From: Paenibacillus ihbetae
GTDB taxonomy: Bacteria; Bacillota; Bacilli; Paenibacillales; Paenibacillaceae
Direction: 5' to 3'
DNA length: 64,000 nt
Assembly: GCF_002741055.1 (NCBI RefSeq)
Contig: NZ_CP016809.1
Location: 1,944,501 to 2,008,500 of the forward strand
The notes beneath the pieces were generated by a model. The model did not search any database, was not told the DNA's origin, and saw only the letters and a program-made list of their open reading frames with translations. Position numbers and translations under genes: made by a program. Shown in pieces: positions 21,405-30,108 of the stretch; within the stretch, counting starts at the first letter, position 1; each line of letters starts with the position of its first letter.

Positions 21405-22679
21405 TTATTTCAAATAGCGTTCGCTGTCCTTCACCGCTTGGTTCAGAGCCTCCTGCGCATCGCTGCCGAACATGACGGACTCCACGGCTGCCGACAGCTG
21501 GCGGTTGACTTCATTCCATTTCGGGTTGAGCAGGAAAGCCGGCGTATTGTCCGAACGCTCCAGCATCGTGTAATACGGCTTATAGAGCGGATCCTGATCC
21601 TTCTTCAGCTCATTGACGACGCTTGCCCGGACCGGAAGATCGGCTACGCGCATTTTGATCGCCTCATCGGACACATAGAACTTGATGAATTCCCAGGCCA
21701 GATCCTTATGCTTGGAGTCCTTCGCAATCGACAGCGCCGATTCGGCAAGAACTCCCTTGACCGGCTTGCCGGGGAAGGCCGGCATCTCGACGGTGCCCAC
21801 ATCGATTCCGGCTTCTCTGAACGATTCGAGCGGCCATATTCCGCTCTCCCACATCGCGATCTTTCCAGCCTTGAAGATGTCCTCCCCGCTCTGCTGTCCC
21901 TTGCCTCCGGCAAGCACGGCGGTACCGTTCTTCAGCATGTCGCCCAGCATCTGAATGGCTTCCGCCGTCTCCTTGCTGTTCATGTAGCCTTCAATCGTCG
22001 TGCCGTCCTCCGATATGAATGAGCCTCCGTTGCTCCATACCAGGCCTTGAAGGTCGTACGTGTCGTTCTCGGCGCGTACGCCGAAGCCGTACTGCTTCTT
22101 GGACGGGTCCGTCAGCCTCTTGGCGATGTCCTGAAAGTCGGTCCAGGTCCATCCGTCGGCCGGATAGGCAATGCCAGCCTCATCGAACAGCTTCTTGTTG
22201 TAATACACGACCCGCGTCGTAAATCCGGCCGGGATTCCGTACAGCTTATCCCCGATTTTGCCGTAGTTGAACAGGCCCTGGTAAAAATCATCAATGTTCA
22301 AATCCTTGTCCTTGGACGCGTAATCGTCCAGCGGCTCCAGCGACTGATGATACGTCGGGAAATCCCACATATACATCACATCCGGCGTGTTTGCAGCGCC
22401 GAAGCCGGCTGCCAGCTTTTGATCGAACCCGTCGGCATAGGCCTCTACCTGGACCTTCGTTCCGGGATGCGATTCCTCGAATTTTTTGGCGATATCCTGT
22501 TCAATCTTCAGCGCATCGCCGGTATCCCAAGTCGCGAACCGAAGCGTTGTAACCCCGGCTTGCGAGCCATTGTCCGGCTCCTTCGCCGTACCGGTGCCTC
22601 CGCCTCCGCAAGCGGCCAGCATGAATGCCATTAACGCCATCACGGATACCATAGCCATCCATGACCTTCTTCTCATCAT
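21405..22679 (-). CDS. Sugar-binding lipoprotein (family 1 SBP)
   Basis: A 424-residue extracellular binding protein tethered by lipid. Signal peptide with Arg-rich start and lipobox MLAAC (Cys24), then Gly-rich linker. Mature part: 'LRFATWDTGDALKIEQDIAKKFEESHPGTKV' (in parts), 'NTPDVMYMWDFPTY', 'GIPAGFTTRVVYYNKKLFDEAGIAYP' and 'AFPGKPVKGVLAESALSIAKDSKHKDLAWEFIKF' are classic family 1 features. It heads the transporter part of the locus, 141 bases after the response regulator, with a cre-like site just upstream. Likely ligand is a galactoside, by association with the GH2 gene. Confidence 0.95.
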   Translation of the reverse strand: MMRRRSWMAMVSVMALMAFMLAACGGGGTGTAKEPDNGSQAGVTTLRFATWDTGDALKIEQDIAKKFEESHPGTKVQVEAYADGFDQKLAAGFGAANTPDVMYMWDFPTYHQSLEPLDDYASKDKDLNIDDFYQGLFNYGKIGDKLYGIPAGFTTRVVYYNKKLFDEAGIAYPADGWTWTDFQDIAKRLTDPSKKQYGFGVRAENDTYDLQGLVWSNGGSFISEDGTTIEGYMNSKETAEAIQMLGDMLKNGTAVLAGGKGQQSGEDIFKAGKIAMWESGIWPLESFREAGIDVGTVEMPAFPGKPVKGVLAESALSIAKDSKHKDLAWEFIKFYVSDEAIKMRVADLPVRASVVNELKKDQDPLYKPYYTMLERSDNTPAFLLNPKWNEVNRQLSAAVESVMFGSDAQEALNQAVKDSERYLK

Positions 22680-22715
22680 GTCGATTCCCCCTAGAAAGAG
22701 TTGAGGTAATATGAA

Positions 22716-22730
22716 TTAAACCGCTTTCAT
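22716..22730 (-). promoter_or_regulatory. cre-like CcpA site before the sugar-binding protein gene
   Basis: On the minus strand ATGAAAGCGGTTTAA fits WTGNAANCGNWNNCW except at position 14 (A for C). It lies about 37-51 bases before the start codon. Two better sites with the same ATGAAAGCG core precede the kinase and the GH63-like gene. Confidence 0.5.
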
Positions 22731-22820
22731 CATAACCTGATGAAGAGCGGTTCAAAACGTGCGCTGATTTGCAGTTTACCGTGTTTTTGTTCGAAATGGT
22801 CTTTGTCGGTGTTCGTTTGT

Positions 22821-23996
22821 TTACGATGATTCCCCTTTTTGTTCGGTACGGTATTGGCTTGGCGTCTTCCCGGTGCAGCGCTTGAACCATTTGCTAAAAT
22901 ATTTGCTGTCCCCAAGACCTGTCCGCTCGGCGATTTCCTGCATGGTTAAGGAGGTTTCGCGCAGCAATCCGTAAGCGAGACGGAGCTTGCGCTTATATTG
23001 GAACGCGATGAAACTGTCGCCAACCGTTTTTTTGAACAAAATCGAAAAATGGCTGCGGCTTAATCCCACCTTCTGGGCCAGCTCCGCCGCCGACCATTCG
23101 GCCGACGGAAACGCGTGCAGCAGATGAACGGCTTGCAGAATCGGCTCGGGCCAATGCTCCGCGCTCAGTCCGTATGCCCGCTCCAATTCGGCTTCCTTAT
23201 GCAGCGATTGAAAGGCTTCCTGCACATCCTCCAGCTCTGCAAGGCCTCTCCGCGAATCCCACGTCAGCTTGCCGCACCGGCTCTTCATCTCGATCAGCAG
23301 GCTCTCAGCGGCGTCTTTCAGCCCGTCCGGCATGACCCAATAGCAGCTGTCCACACCGTAGGGAATCCGCTTGCCTCCGTGCATATCCGTCTTATCGGCT
23401 TCATGCTCCTGAAGCAGGCTCTCCCATGTGCTGTCACAGCCGGCCGTCTTGACCAAATACAGCGCCGCAGGCTGTCCTTTCATGCGCCAGCTGCCGCCCC
23501 AAAGCTTCCGCAGCACCCCCAGGAATTTGTCGTTATGCCCATTAAGCCAAGCATACAGATGCGTGGACAGCTGATCGTCCTGATCCTGCGAAGAGGTTGC
23601 CGTCTCAGACAGCTCCCGCTGAAATTTGCCCAGCAGGGCTTCGAGCTCTTCATCCTCGAAGGCGGTCTTCAACAAATAGGCCGAGGCTCCGAGCCGCATC
23701 CCCTCTTGGGCATATTCGAAGTCCCGATGGCAGCTGAGCAGAATGATTCTGGTCTCCGGCGCTGCTTCCTTGACCTTGCGGGACAGCTCGATCCCGTCCA
23801 TCTCCGGCATGACGATATCCGTGACGACAACCTGGGGCCGATGCTCCAGGAAAGCTTCCCAGGCTGCCTGACCGTTAGGGCTGTCCGCCACCACCTCCAT
23901 CCCGAAGCGGCCCCATGCCACCGTTGTGCGGAGTCCCTTGCGCACGATACTCTCGTCATCGGCAATCAGCACCTTAATTTTGTCTGTTTCCAACAT
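22821..23996 (-). CDS. YesN-type response regulator with AraC domain
   Basis: A 391-residue regulator. Receiver domain with acidic pair Asp13-Asp14 and phospho-acceptor Asp60 (VVVTDIVMPEMDG), conserved Lys in 'AYLLKTAF' (where Lys-Pro is usual, Lys-Thr here). The C-terminal AraC double HTH (about 285-385) shows 'SAAELAQKVGLSRSHFSILFKK' in parts and 'MQEIAERTGLGDSKYFSKWFKRCTGKTPSQYR' in parts. It overlaps the kinase gene by 23 bases. It should activate the downstream transporter/beta-galactosidase genes when phosphorylated (inferred from gene order). The missing Pro after the receiver Lys is unusual but not disabling by itself. Confidence 0.93.
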   Translation of the reverse strand: MLETDKIKVLIADDESIVRKGLRTTVAWGRFGMEVVADSPNGQAAWEAFLEHRPQVVVTDIVMPEMDGIELSRKVKEAAPETRIILLSCHRDFEYAQEGMRLGASAYLLKTAFEDEELEALLGKFQRELSETATSSQDQDDQLSTHLYAWLNGHNDKFLGVLRKLWGGSWRMKGQPAALYLVKTAGCDSTWESLLQEHEADKTDMHGGKRIPYGVDSCYWVMPDGLKDAAESLLIEMKSRCGKLTWDSRRGLAELEDVQEAFQSLHKEAELERAYGLSAEHWPEPILQAVHLLHAFPSAEWSAAELAQKVGLSRSHFSILFKKTVGDSFIAFQYKRKLRLAYGLLRETSLTMQEIAERTGLGDSKYFSKWFKRCTGKTPSQYRTEQKGESS

Positions 23997-25719
23997 CGTC
24001 AGACTCCTCCTTTTTCGGCCAGCGTATGGTGATCGCCGTTCCTTCTCCCTTCACGGAATGCACCGTGAGCCCGTACAGCGGGCCAAAATGCAGCTTGAAT
24101 TTTTGATCGGCGTTGCGTAGGCCGAGCCCGCCCCGTCCTTTGCGTTTCACCTCAGGCGAGAATAGCCTCGCCAGCTGCTCCTCCTTCATGCCTGCTCCGT
24201 TATCCCGGAGCGTAAGCACCAGATCATCGCCGTCTACCCTGATCTTCATGTCGATCTCCCCTTTGCCGTCCGTGAAGGCGTGGAAGAATATATTTTCGAA
24301 TAACGGCTGCAGCGTCATCCGCGGAATCAAATACGGCAGCAGCGACTCGTCACAGTCCAGGCGATAACGAAACACTTCCCCGTACCGGATTTCCTGGACC
24401 TTCAGAAAATGCTCGATCATGCGCAGCTCCCTGCGGAGCGTGACCAGCTCCTGGGAGATATCAAGATTTCCCTCGAGCACCATCGTCAGATGATACAGCA
24501 TCAGGCGGATGTCCTCGGCGCCTTCGAGCCTGGCTTTCCATTGGATCGAATTGAGTGTGTTGAACAGCAGATGGGGGTTGATCTGATAGTGAAATGCCCG
24601 CAGCTCGGCCTCCTTTTTCAGCCGCTCGCTTCTTTCCACTTCGCCGATCAATTCCTGAATCCCCGTAACCATGCGGTTGAAGCTCATATCCAGGCTGCCC
24701 AGCTCGTCTCTGCCATCGATCGGCGTCCGGGTGTCCAGCTTGCCGAAGCTTACCTTCTGCATCGAATCCTTCAATGTCCTGATCCTCGAGGTGAAGCGCG
24801 AGGAGAACAGGTACGCGATGCTGAAAGCGAGCAGGCAGGACAAGATGGCAACCTTCATCGTGTTCGCCCGGATGATGCCTGAGGATTGATAGAAGGCTTT
24901 CGCCGGAATCCGGGCCTCGAGCGTCCATTGATTGACGGCGAGCGTCCGGGACCAGGTTACGTCGCTGTCTTTGGGCGAGTAGGCGGCATCCGTCTCGTAG
25001 ATGACCGTGCCGTCCGGCGAGCTGATCTGCAGATGAGCATGGGTATCCTTCTCGAATTGGCGGAACATCTGCAGCAGCTCTTCCGCATACTCTTCGATGA
25101 GAATGATGCTGCCGTCCTGGGATTTGTCCGGATGATGGATCGGAACCGCCAGTCCGATGACGCTTCGGTTGCCGCTATCGCTGCTCTTGATGAAATGATC
25201 CTGCGGATAAAAGCCGAGCCAATAGGTTCCGGCATACGCCTTCGGCTTCGACCGCCATAAGGGAATACGGTCAAGCTTGGCTACGTCCAGATTGTTCTCC
25301 CCGTAGTAATAACCCGAGGTCGTAATAATGTAGATGCCGGCCGTTAGCTGGGTCCGAAGGGATTTCAGCAAGGATTCAAAATCATTCTTCTCCAAAATGT
25401 CGCGGTAGGTGGTAGGTGCCTGGTTTCCAATCCCCATCCGGCTCGGATCCAGCAGATAGGAGTAGATTGTTTCCGCCGTCTGCTTCATCCGGCTCAAGGT
25501 TGAGCTGGTTTGCTGTTCCAGCTGGGCGACGGCATTATCTCCGTACTTTCCGAATTGGGAGTTGATGATCCGGGCCGACTGGTAGTAGGACAACGCGCCA
25601 AGCGAAAACAACGGGATCAGGGTGACGATTAAAAACCACGAGAGCAGCTTGGCTCGTATGCTATGGTAGGCGCCGGCGAACATGCGCCCGGCTACCTTTT
25701 TGGTCCGTTGAAAGCCCAT
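23974..25719 (-). CDS. YesM-type sensor histidine kinase
   Basis: A 581-residue membrane kinase. First helix about residues 21-43 ('LLSWFLIVTLIPLFSLGAL'), extracellular sensor to about 285, second helix near 290-310, HAMP, then the HPK7 box 'FHYQINPHLLFNTLNSI' with phospho-acceptor His383 and ATPase motifs 'LFENIFFHAF', 'DNGAGMKEEQL' and 'GGLGLRNADQKFKL'. The ATG at 25717-25719 is chosen for its GGGGAGA ribosome site; an upstream in-frame ATG has none. Directly upstream is a perfect cre site. It senses the sugar handled by the locus (inference). Confidence 0.94.
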   Translation of the reverse strand: MGFQRTKKVAGRMFAGAYHSIRAKLLSWFLIVTLIPLFSLGALSYYQSARIINSQFGKYGDNAVAQLEQQTSSTLSRMKQTAETIYSYLLDPSRMGIGNQAPTTYRDILEKNDFESLLKSLRTQLTAGIYIITTSGYYYGENNLDVAKLDRIPLWRSKPKAYAGTYWLGFYPQDHFIKSSDSGNRSVIGLAVPIHHPDKSQDGSIILIEEYAEELLQMFRQFEKDTHAHLQISSPDGTVIYETDAAYSPKDSDVTWSRTLAVNQWTLEARIPAKAFYQSSGIIRANTMKVAILSCLLAFSIAYLFSSRFTSRIRTLKDSMQKVSFGKLDTRTPIDGRDELGSLDMSFNRMVTGIQELIGEVERSERLKKEAELRAFHYQINPHLLFNTLNSIQWKARLEGAEDIRLMLYHLTMVLEGNLDISQELVTLRRELRMIEHFLKVQEIRYGEVFRYRLDCDESLLPYLIPRMTLQPLFENIFFHAFTDGKGEIDMKIRVDGDDLVLTLRDNGAGMKEEQLARLFSPEVKRKGRGGLGLRNADQKFKLHFGPLYGLTVHSVKGEGTAITIRWPKKEESDDVGNRQN

Positions 25720-25799
25720 TATGATCTCCCCGCTGTCTTTTCGTCGTTTTTTCAAAAATAAGCTTCGAGCCTAAAGGCCATTTACGGCCCTGACAGCCT

Positions 25800-25814
25800 T
25801 GATACCGCTTTCAT
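25800..25814 (-). promoter_or_regulatory. cre (CcpA) site before the kinase/regulator genes
   Basis: ATGAAAGCGGTATCA on the minus strand matches WTGNAANCGNWNNCW at every position, 81-95 bases before the kinase start. It predicts CcpA repression of the two-component system and so of the entire galactoside locus. Confidence 0.7.
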
Positions 25815-25873
25815 TATAAACCCCAACCTAGGGCTTGTAATTAGGCGCCAACTGGAAAACTCAGGGGAAACGG

Positions 25874-25920
25874 AAAAAGCACCTCCCCCCAAGGCAAAAA
25901 ATGCCCGGGAAGAAGTGTTT
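25874..25920 (-). terminator. Terminator after the GH63-like gene
   Basis: In the minus direction an imperfect long stem (CAC..TC..CCC..GGCA paired with TGCC..GGG..GA..GTG) closes on a T6 loop and is followed by CTTTTTCCG. It separates the GH63-like gene from the kinase promoter. Confidence 0.6.
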
Positions 25921-25932
25921 CTCTAAGGTCGG

Positions 25933-27639
25933 TCAACGCGTGTATTCATGTCCAAGTATCAAAAATACGCTGGAGGTCCAGGTAAACGCCCGGTCTCTCA
26001 GCCCCGCTCCGGTCAGGGCGTCAAAATTCTCTGCCATGCCGCTGCTGCTCAGCATTCGGCAGAACCGCTGCGCCACCTCCGCCGCCAGCTCCTGATCACC
26101 GGCTGCCGCAACGCCTTCGACAAGCAGCATCGTCGAGGGAGCCCAGATCGGCCCGCGCCAGTATCCATCCGGCTTATAATAACGGCTGCTGACGCTCTCC
26201 GTCGCCCAGCCGTTCCAGGTCAGGAACCGGGTCTCATCCCGAAGTCCCGCAAGCAGCGCGGCACGGATATGCTCCGGCAGCCGCTTGCCGAGCAGGATGG
26301 GCACGAACAGCAGCAGGCTGTCGCCTTCCGACTCCTCATGCGTGCCTGAACGGCAGGCCGTGAATCTTCCGTCCTTCCAGAAATGGCGGAGCATGCGCTC
26401 AAGGGTATCGTCCGCTTTCAGTCTCCATGCAGCGGCATCCTCCGGCAACCCCAGACGGACGGCAATATCGGCCAGCACCTCCATCTGAATGATCAGGTAG
26501 GAGGAGAGGTCGGGACTTTCCACAGGGATGCCGTTATTGAACGCCGTGCTGTTATCCCAGCCCGAATCGTTGCCGTGGTTGTACTGGGGAATGCCGTCAC
26601 CGTCATGATCCCGGTACGTGAACCACCACTGCGTCCATTTGGAGAGCGGTCCGTACACCTCGCGCAGCTGCTCCTCTTGTATAAAATCGGTGCGCCGCAT
26701 CATCCACGACAGCGTCCAGCCGTGAATCGGCGGCTTGTTGCAGTTCCAGAGCTCGTATTTATCATTCACGAAATCCGGAATCAGCCCGCTCTCATCCTGC
26801 CGGTCGAAAAAGATCATAAACTGGTCCCAAGCCAGCTTCGGATTATGGCGCACCAAGGCCATTGCATTAAAGCAGTTGTCCCAGCTCCAAATGTTGGTCA
26901 TCCAGTTCTTTGACATATACATCGCCGGGCGGGTCAGGCAGCCTTCGGCGGGAACCAGGCAGGACCAGGTGATATAGGCGGCGAGCTCTCTGGCTTCCTG
27001 CCAACGCTCCGGGACCGTTAGGGTGCGGTTTAGCCAGCTGCCGTAATCCTCATGAACGAGCCGAACCGCCTCCTCGAAGCTCTCCCATTCGGAGCGCGGC
27101 GATAACACCGTCATAAACTCTTCCACGGCAAATTCCGCCGTGTCGGTCTCCTCATCCGCTGAAAATACGGCGGTTACCCGCGAGCTCTTGATCTCGTCCC
27201 ACGCAACCTCCATGCTCATGCGTCCCGCAAGCCTTGTCAGCATAAAGCGGCAGCCATGTGTGAAGCTGTTCACTTCCCAGCGGTCCGGATCCGTCTCATA
27301 AGCGTAATCATATGCGGCGGGAAAAAAGGTGAGGCGTATGCCGCATCCTTTCGACCGGAACCTGACGGTCCGGGAGTCGGATATGCAAATATCGGCGCGG
27401 CCCTCCGAGCCATCGATATTCAGCCTGATTGTTTCGGGGGAGGCCATAGGGTCAAATGAAACCGGCTCGTTGTTCCGGTCCAGCAGTTCAATCAGAAAGG
27501 CCTCGCCAAACTTGTCATCTCCTCCGCGGACCGTACGCAGGTAAAGTCCCTGCCTCCGTTCCTTAGCCGCAGGCAGAAGGGAGATCGCCAAGAAGGACTC
27601 TCTGCGGCTGAAAGGCACGATATTCAGATCAAAATTCAT
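25933..27639 (-). CDS. GH63/MGH-like alpha-glycosidase, cytoplasmic
   Basis: A 568-residue protein without a signal peptide. The C-terminal two thirds form a six-hairpin (alpha/alpha)6 barrel of the GH63/mannosylglycerate-hydrolase type: 'MYMSKNWMTNIWSWDNCFNAMAL' (in parts) with the WDN Asp typical of the catalytic acid, 'HGNDSGWDNSTAFNNG', 'GYWRGPIWAPSTMLLVEG', and 'GMAENFDALTGAGLRDRAFTWTSSVFL' (in parts), where the Glu of ENFDALTG corresponds to the family base. The first 180 residues are a beta-rich domain. It probably trims alpha-linked sugars from oligosaccharides used by this locus. Exact specificity is unknown; trehalase-like or amylo-1,6-glucosidase-like activity are alternatives. Confidence 0.82.
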   Translation of the reverse strand: MNFDLNIVPFSRRESFLAISLLPAAKERRQGLYLRTVRGGDDKFGEAFLIELLDRNNEPVSFDPMASPETIRLNIDGSEGRADICISDSRTVRFRSKGCGIRLTFFPAAYDYAYETDPDRWEVNSFTHGCRFMLTRLAGRMSMEVAWDEIKSSRVTAVFSADEETDTAEFAVEEFMTVLSPRSEWESFEEAVRLVHEDYGSWLNRTLTVPERWQEARELAAYITWSCLVPAEGCLTRPAMYMSKNWMTNIWSWDNCFNAMALVRHNPKLAWDQFMIFFDRQDESGLIPDFVNDKYELWNCNKPPIHGWTLSWMMRRTDFIQEEQLREVYGPLSKWTQWWFTYRDHDGDGIPQYNHGNDSGWDNSTAFNNGIPVESPDLSSYLIIQMEVLADIAVRLGLPEDAAAWRLKADDTLERMLRHFWKDGRFTACRSGTHEESEGDSLLLFVPILLGKRLPEHIRAALLAGLRDETRFLTWNGWATESVSSRYYKPDGYWRGPIWAPSTMLLVEGVAAAGDQELAAEVAQRFCRMLSSSGMAENFDALTGAGLRDRAFTWTSSVFLILGHEYTR

Positions 27640-27658
27640 AAGACATCTCCTTCGAGTG

Positions 27659-27673
27659 AGGTATCGCTTTCAT
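27659..27673 (-). promoter_or_regulatory. cre (CcpA) site before the GH63-like gene
   Basis: ATGAAAGCGATACCT on the minus strand is a full match to WTGNAANCGNWNNCW, 20-34 bases before the start codon, thus over or next to the promoter start site. Confidence 0.7.
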
Positions 27674-27846
27674 TGTAAAGCTTCTCTTCGAAGGAGAGGA
27701 CCGCCGGATGTCTTATCTCAAGAGGGAAAATTGTTTGCGAGAGCGGTGTAGGGTGTCTTTTTGTCAGATGGAAGGGGTTCTTTTGATTGATCGGGGCGGG
27801 ATGAGTAGCCTGACCTATCGCATAATATGAAAGCACCATGTACGCG

Positions 27847-28584
27847 TTATTCCGGCAGGCTGCCGCTTTCCGACTCCAGCCCCGATCGAAGCACCTGCTC
27901 CACCTTGGTCAGATGAGCCGCGATTCTCGCACCGGCCTGCTCATTATCCTGCCGTTCAATCGCATCAAATATCATTTGATGCTCCGTCAATAACCGGGCG
28001 GCGGTTGATTGTTCCTTGTAGAACCACAGCTCCCTGGACTTCTGTATGGTATCCGTTAAACGGTCGGATAGCGACTCCATCAGCTGAATCAGCAGCGAGT
28101 TGCCGGACGCAGCCGCAATTGCCATATGAAATGCGACATCCGCGCGCTCGCCTTCCCCCGTATCGTTCACCTTCAGCCCATGCTCCATCTGCGAAAGGGC
28201 CTCGCGCATTCGGTCAAGATCCTGCTCCGTTCTTCGTTCCGCAGCCAAAGAGGCGGTACCGGACTCCAGCACCTTGCGGACTTCAAGCAGCTCAATAAGA
28301 GATTCAGCCCCTTGGAACAATAAGTCGGCGCCGCTTCGGGGCTCGCTCGGAAGAACCGTCTTCACATACGTTCCGCCCCCCTGACGCACATCGACCCATC
28401 CCATGGCCTTGAGGGCGCTGACCGCCTCGCGGATCGTGGATCTTCCAACGCCATATGCAGCCGCCAATTCAACGACGGAGGGGAGCTTCTGGCCCGGCTT
28501 GAGATGCCCCTCCCGGATCTGCTGAAGCAGATGCTCTCCCACAATTTCATGCCCCTTCTGGTTCTCCACTTTGATCGTTCGCAT
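27847..28584 (-). CDS. FadR/GntR-family transcriptional regulator
   Basis: A 245-residue repressor: N-terminal winged helix (residues about 10-75: 'LLQQIREGHLKPGQKLPSVVELAAAYGVGRSTIREAVSALKAMGWV' in parts, 'RQGGGTYVK') and C-terminal FCD helical domain (about 95-225) with the metal/effector residues 'ADVAFHMAIAAASGN' and 'LLTEHQMIFDAIERQDNEQAGARIAAHL' (in parts). FCD regulators bind small organic acids such as lactate, glycolate or gluconate. It is divergent from the glycolate oxidase genes, with a 13-bp palindrome in the shared 108-base space, so it probably represses glcDF and responds to glycolate or lactate. A role for the GH63-like gene downstream is less likely. Confidence 0.93.
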   Translation of the reverse strand: MRTIKVENQKGHEIVGEHLLQQIREGHLKPGQKLPSVVELAAAYGVGRSTIREAVSALKAMGWVDVRQGGGTYVKTVLPSEPRSGADLLFQGAESLIELLEVRKVLESGTASLAAERRTEQDLDRMREALSQMEHGLKVNDTGEGERADVAFHMAIAAASGNSLLIQLMESLSDRLTDTIQKSRELWFYKEQSTAARLLTEHQMIFDAIERQDNEQAGARIAAHLTKVEQVLRSGLESESGSLPE

Positions 28585-28653
28585 GGTCCGTTTGCCTCCT
28601 GCTCATTTTTTGTACTATTCATTACTATAATCATGTCATATAATAAAACAAAA

Positions 28654-28666
28654 GTCATCAGATGAC
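28654..28666 (+). promoter_or_regulatory. Palindrome GTCATCAGATGAC, candidate GntR operator
   Basis: A perfect 13-bp palindrome lies between a TATAAT box (28639-28644) and the AGGAGGG of glcD. FadR/GntR operators are commonly short palindromes of this kind around the transcription start. It is in the right place to repress glcDF. Confidence 0.6.
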
Positions 28667-28692
28667 CTGATCAATTAGGAGGGAACTTGATT

Positions 28693-30108
28693 ATGTTACA
28701 CCCGTCTCTCGCCGCCCAGCTTCGCACCATCGTTGGCGATGCCTACTTCCGGGATGACCAAGAGGCGCTTATCGCGCATTCCTATGACGGCACTCCGATG
28801 CTGCAGGCTTTGCCTGACGCTGTAATCTATCCTGCCAGTACGGAGCAGGTCTCCGCCATTATGAAGGCGTTATCAGCCTATAAAGTCCCGCTCGTATCCA
28901 GAGGCTCCGGCTCCAATCTATGCGGCGGAACCGTTCCTGTCCAAGGCGGCGTCGTGATGGTGATGCACCGGATGAACCGGATTCTAGAGCTGGATCTGGA
29001 AAATTTGACGGCCACCGTTCAGCCCGGAATCATTACGGCCGACTTCATTCATCATATTGAATCCCTAGGCTTGTTCTATCCTCCGGACCCAAGCAGTATG
29101 CGCATCTCGACGATCGGCGGCAATATCGCCGAGTGCTCGGGCGGTCTGCGCGGTTTGAAATACGGCACGACGAAGGACTATGTGATCGGGCTCGAGGCCG
29201 TGCTCGCCAGCGGCGAAATTATCCGTACCGGCGGAAAGCTGATGAAGGATGTGGCCGGATATGATTTGACCAAGCTGCTGGTCGGATCGGAGGGCACGCT
29301 TGCGGTTATTACCGAAGCGACCTTGAAGCTGATTCCCCCGCCGAAGAGCAAAATGACGATGCTGGCCATGTACCGCGATCTGTATGGAGCGGCACGCACG
29401 GTGTCCGCCATTATCGAATCCAAGATCATTCCGGCCACGCTGGAATTCATGGATAACCCGACGATCCGCGTCGTCGACGATTTTGCCAAGCTTGGTCTTC
29501 CGCTGGATATGGAGGCGATCCTGTTGATCGAGCAGGACGGCGATCCCGAGACCGTAACCAGGGATATTGAGCAGATTCGCCAGATTTGCATGCGCGAGCA
29601 AGCCGACAGCATTCAGGTGGCAGCCACCCGGGAAGAGGCGGAGCGGCTGTTGACAGCGCGGAGAAGCGCCTTTACGGCGCTGGCACGGCTTCGTCCGACC
29701 ACGATTCTGGAGGACGCGACCGTTCCCCGGTCCAAAATCGCCGATATGGTCCGCAGAATCAATGACATTTCGGCCAAATACAATGTGACGATCGCTACCT
29801 TCGGCCATGCCGGCGACGGCAACCTGCATCCTACGGCGACGACCGATGCCCGGGATGCGGAGGAAATTCACCGGGTGGAGCAGGCCTTCGAGGAGATTTT
29901 CGCGGCGGCCCTTGAGCTTGGCGGCACCATTACCGGCGAGCACGGCGTGGGCATGGTGAAGGCCCCGTTCCTTGAGTGGAAGATCGGCGCTTCCGGCGTT
30001 TCGCTCATGAAAGGGATCAAGCACGTATTCGATCCTGATAATTTGTTGAATCCAGGCAAGGTGTTTGCCAAAGAATCACGAAAAAGGGTGGTAATTCATC
30101 ATGACTAG
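28693..30108 (+). CDS. glcD: Glycolate oxidase FAD subunit GlcD
   Basis: A 471-residue FAD-linked 2-hydroxyacid oxidase. FAD-binding PCMH domain with 'VSRGSGSNLCGGTVPVQGG', 'PSSMRISTIGGNIAECSGG' and 'GTTKDYVIGLEAV'; C-terminal oxidase domain ending 'TFGHAGDGNLHPT' and 'GGTITGEHGVGMVKAPFL', the FAD/substrate signature. It oxidises glycolate (or D-lactate) and passes electrons to GlcF. The ATG at 28693 is nine bases from AGGAGGG; a TTG six bases earlier is too close. It overlaps glcF by eight bases. No separate GlcE is present, as in other Firmicutes with two-gene versions. Confidence 0.93.
   Translation: MLHPSLAAQLRTIVGDAYFRDDQEALIAHSYDGTPMLQALPDAVIYPASTEQVSAIMKALSAYKVPLVSRGSGSNLCGGTVPVQGGVVMVMHRMNRILELDLENLTATVQPGIITADFIHHIESLGLFYPPDPSSMRISTIGGNIAECSGGLRGLKYGTTKDYVIGLEAVLASGEIIRTGGKLMKDVAGYDLTKLLVGSEGTLAVITEATLKLIPPPKSKMTMLAMYRDLYGAARTVSAIIESKIIPATLEFMDNPTIRVVDDFAKLGLPLDMEAILLIEQDGDPETVTRDIEQIRQICMREQADSIQVAATREEAERLLTARRSAFTALARLRPTTILEDATVPRSKIADMVRRINDISAKYNVTIATFGHAGDGNLHPTATTDARDAEEIHRVEQAFEEIFAAALELGGTITGEHGVGMVKAPFLEWKIGASGVSLMKGIKHVFDPDNLLNPGKVFAKESRKRVVIHHD

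Noticed and set aside
22821..23996. Response regulator as a truncated gene
   Set aside because: It is shorter than many YesN proteins, but receiver and both AraC helices are complete and the overlap with the kinase is intact.
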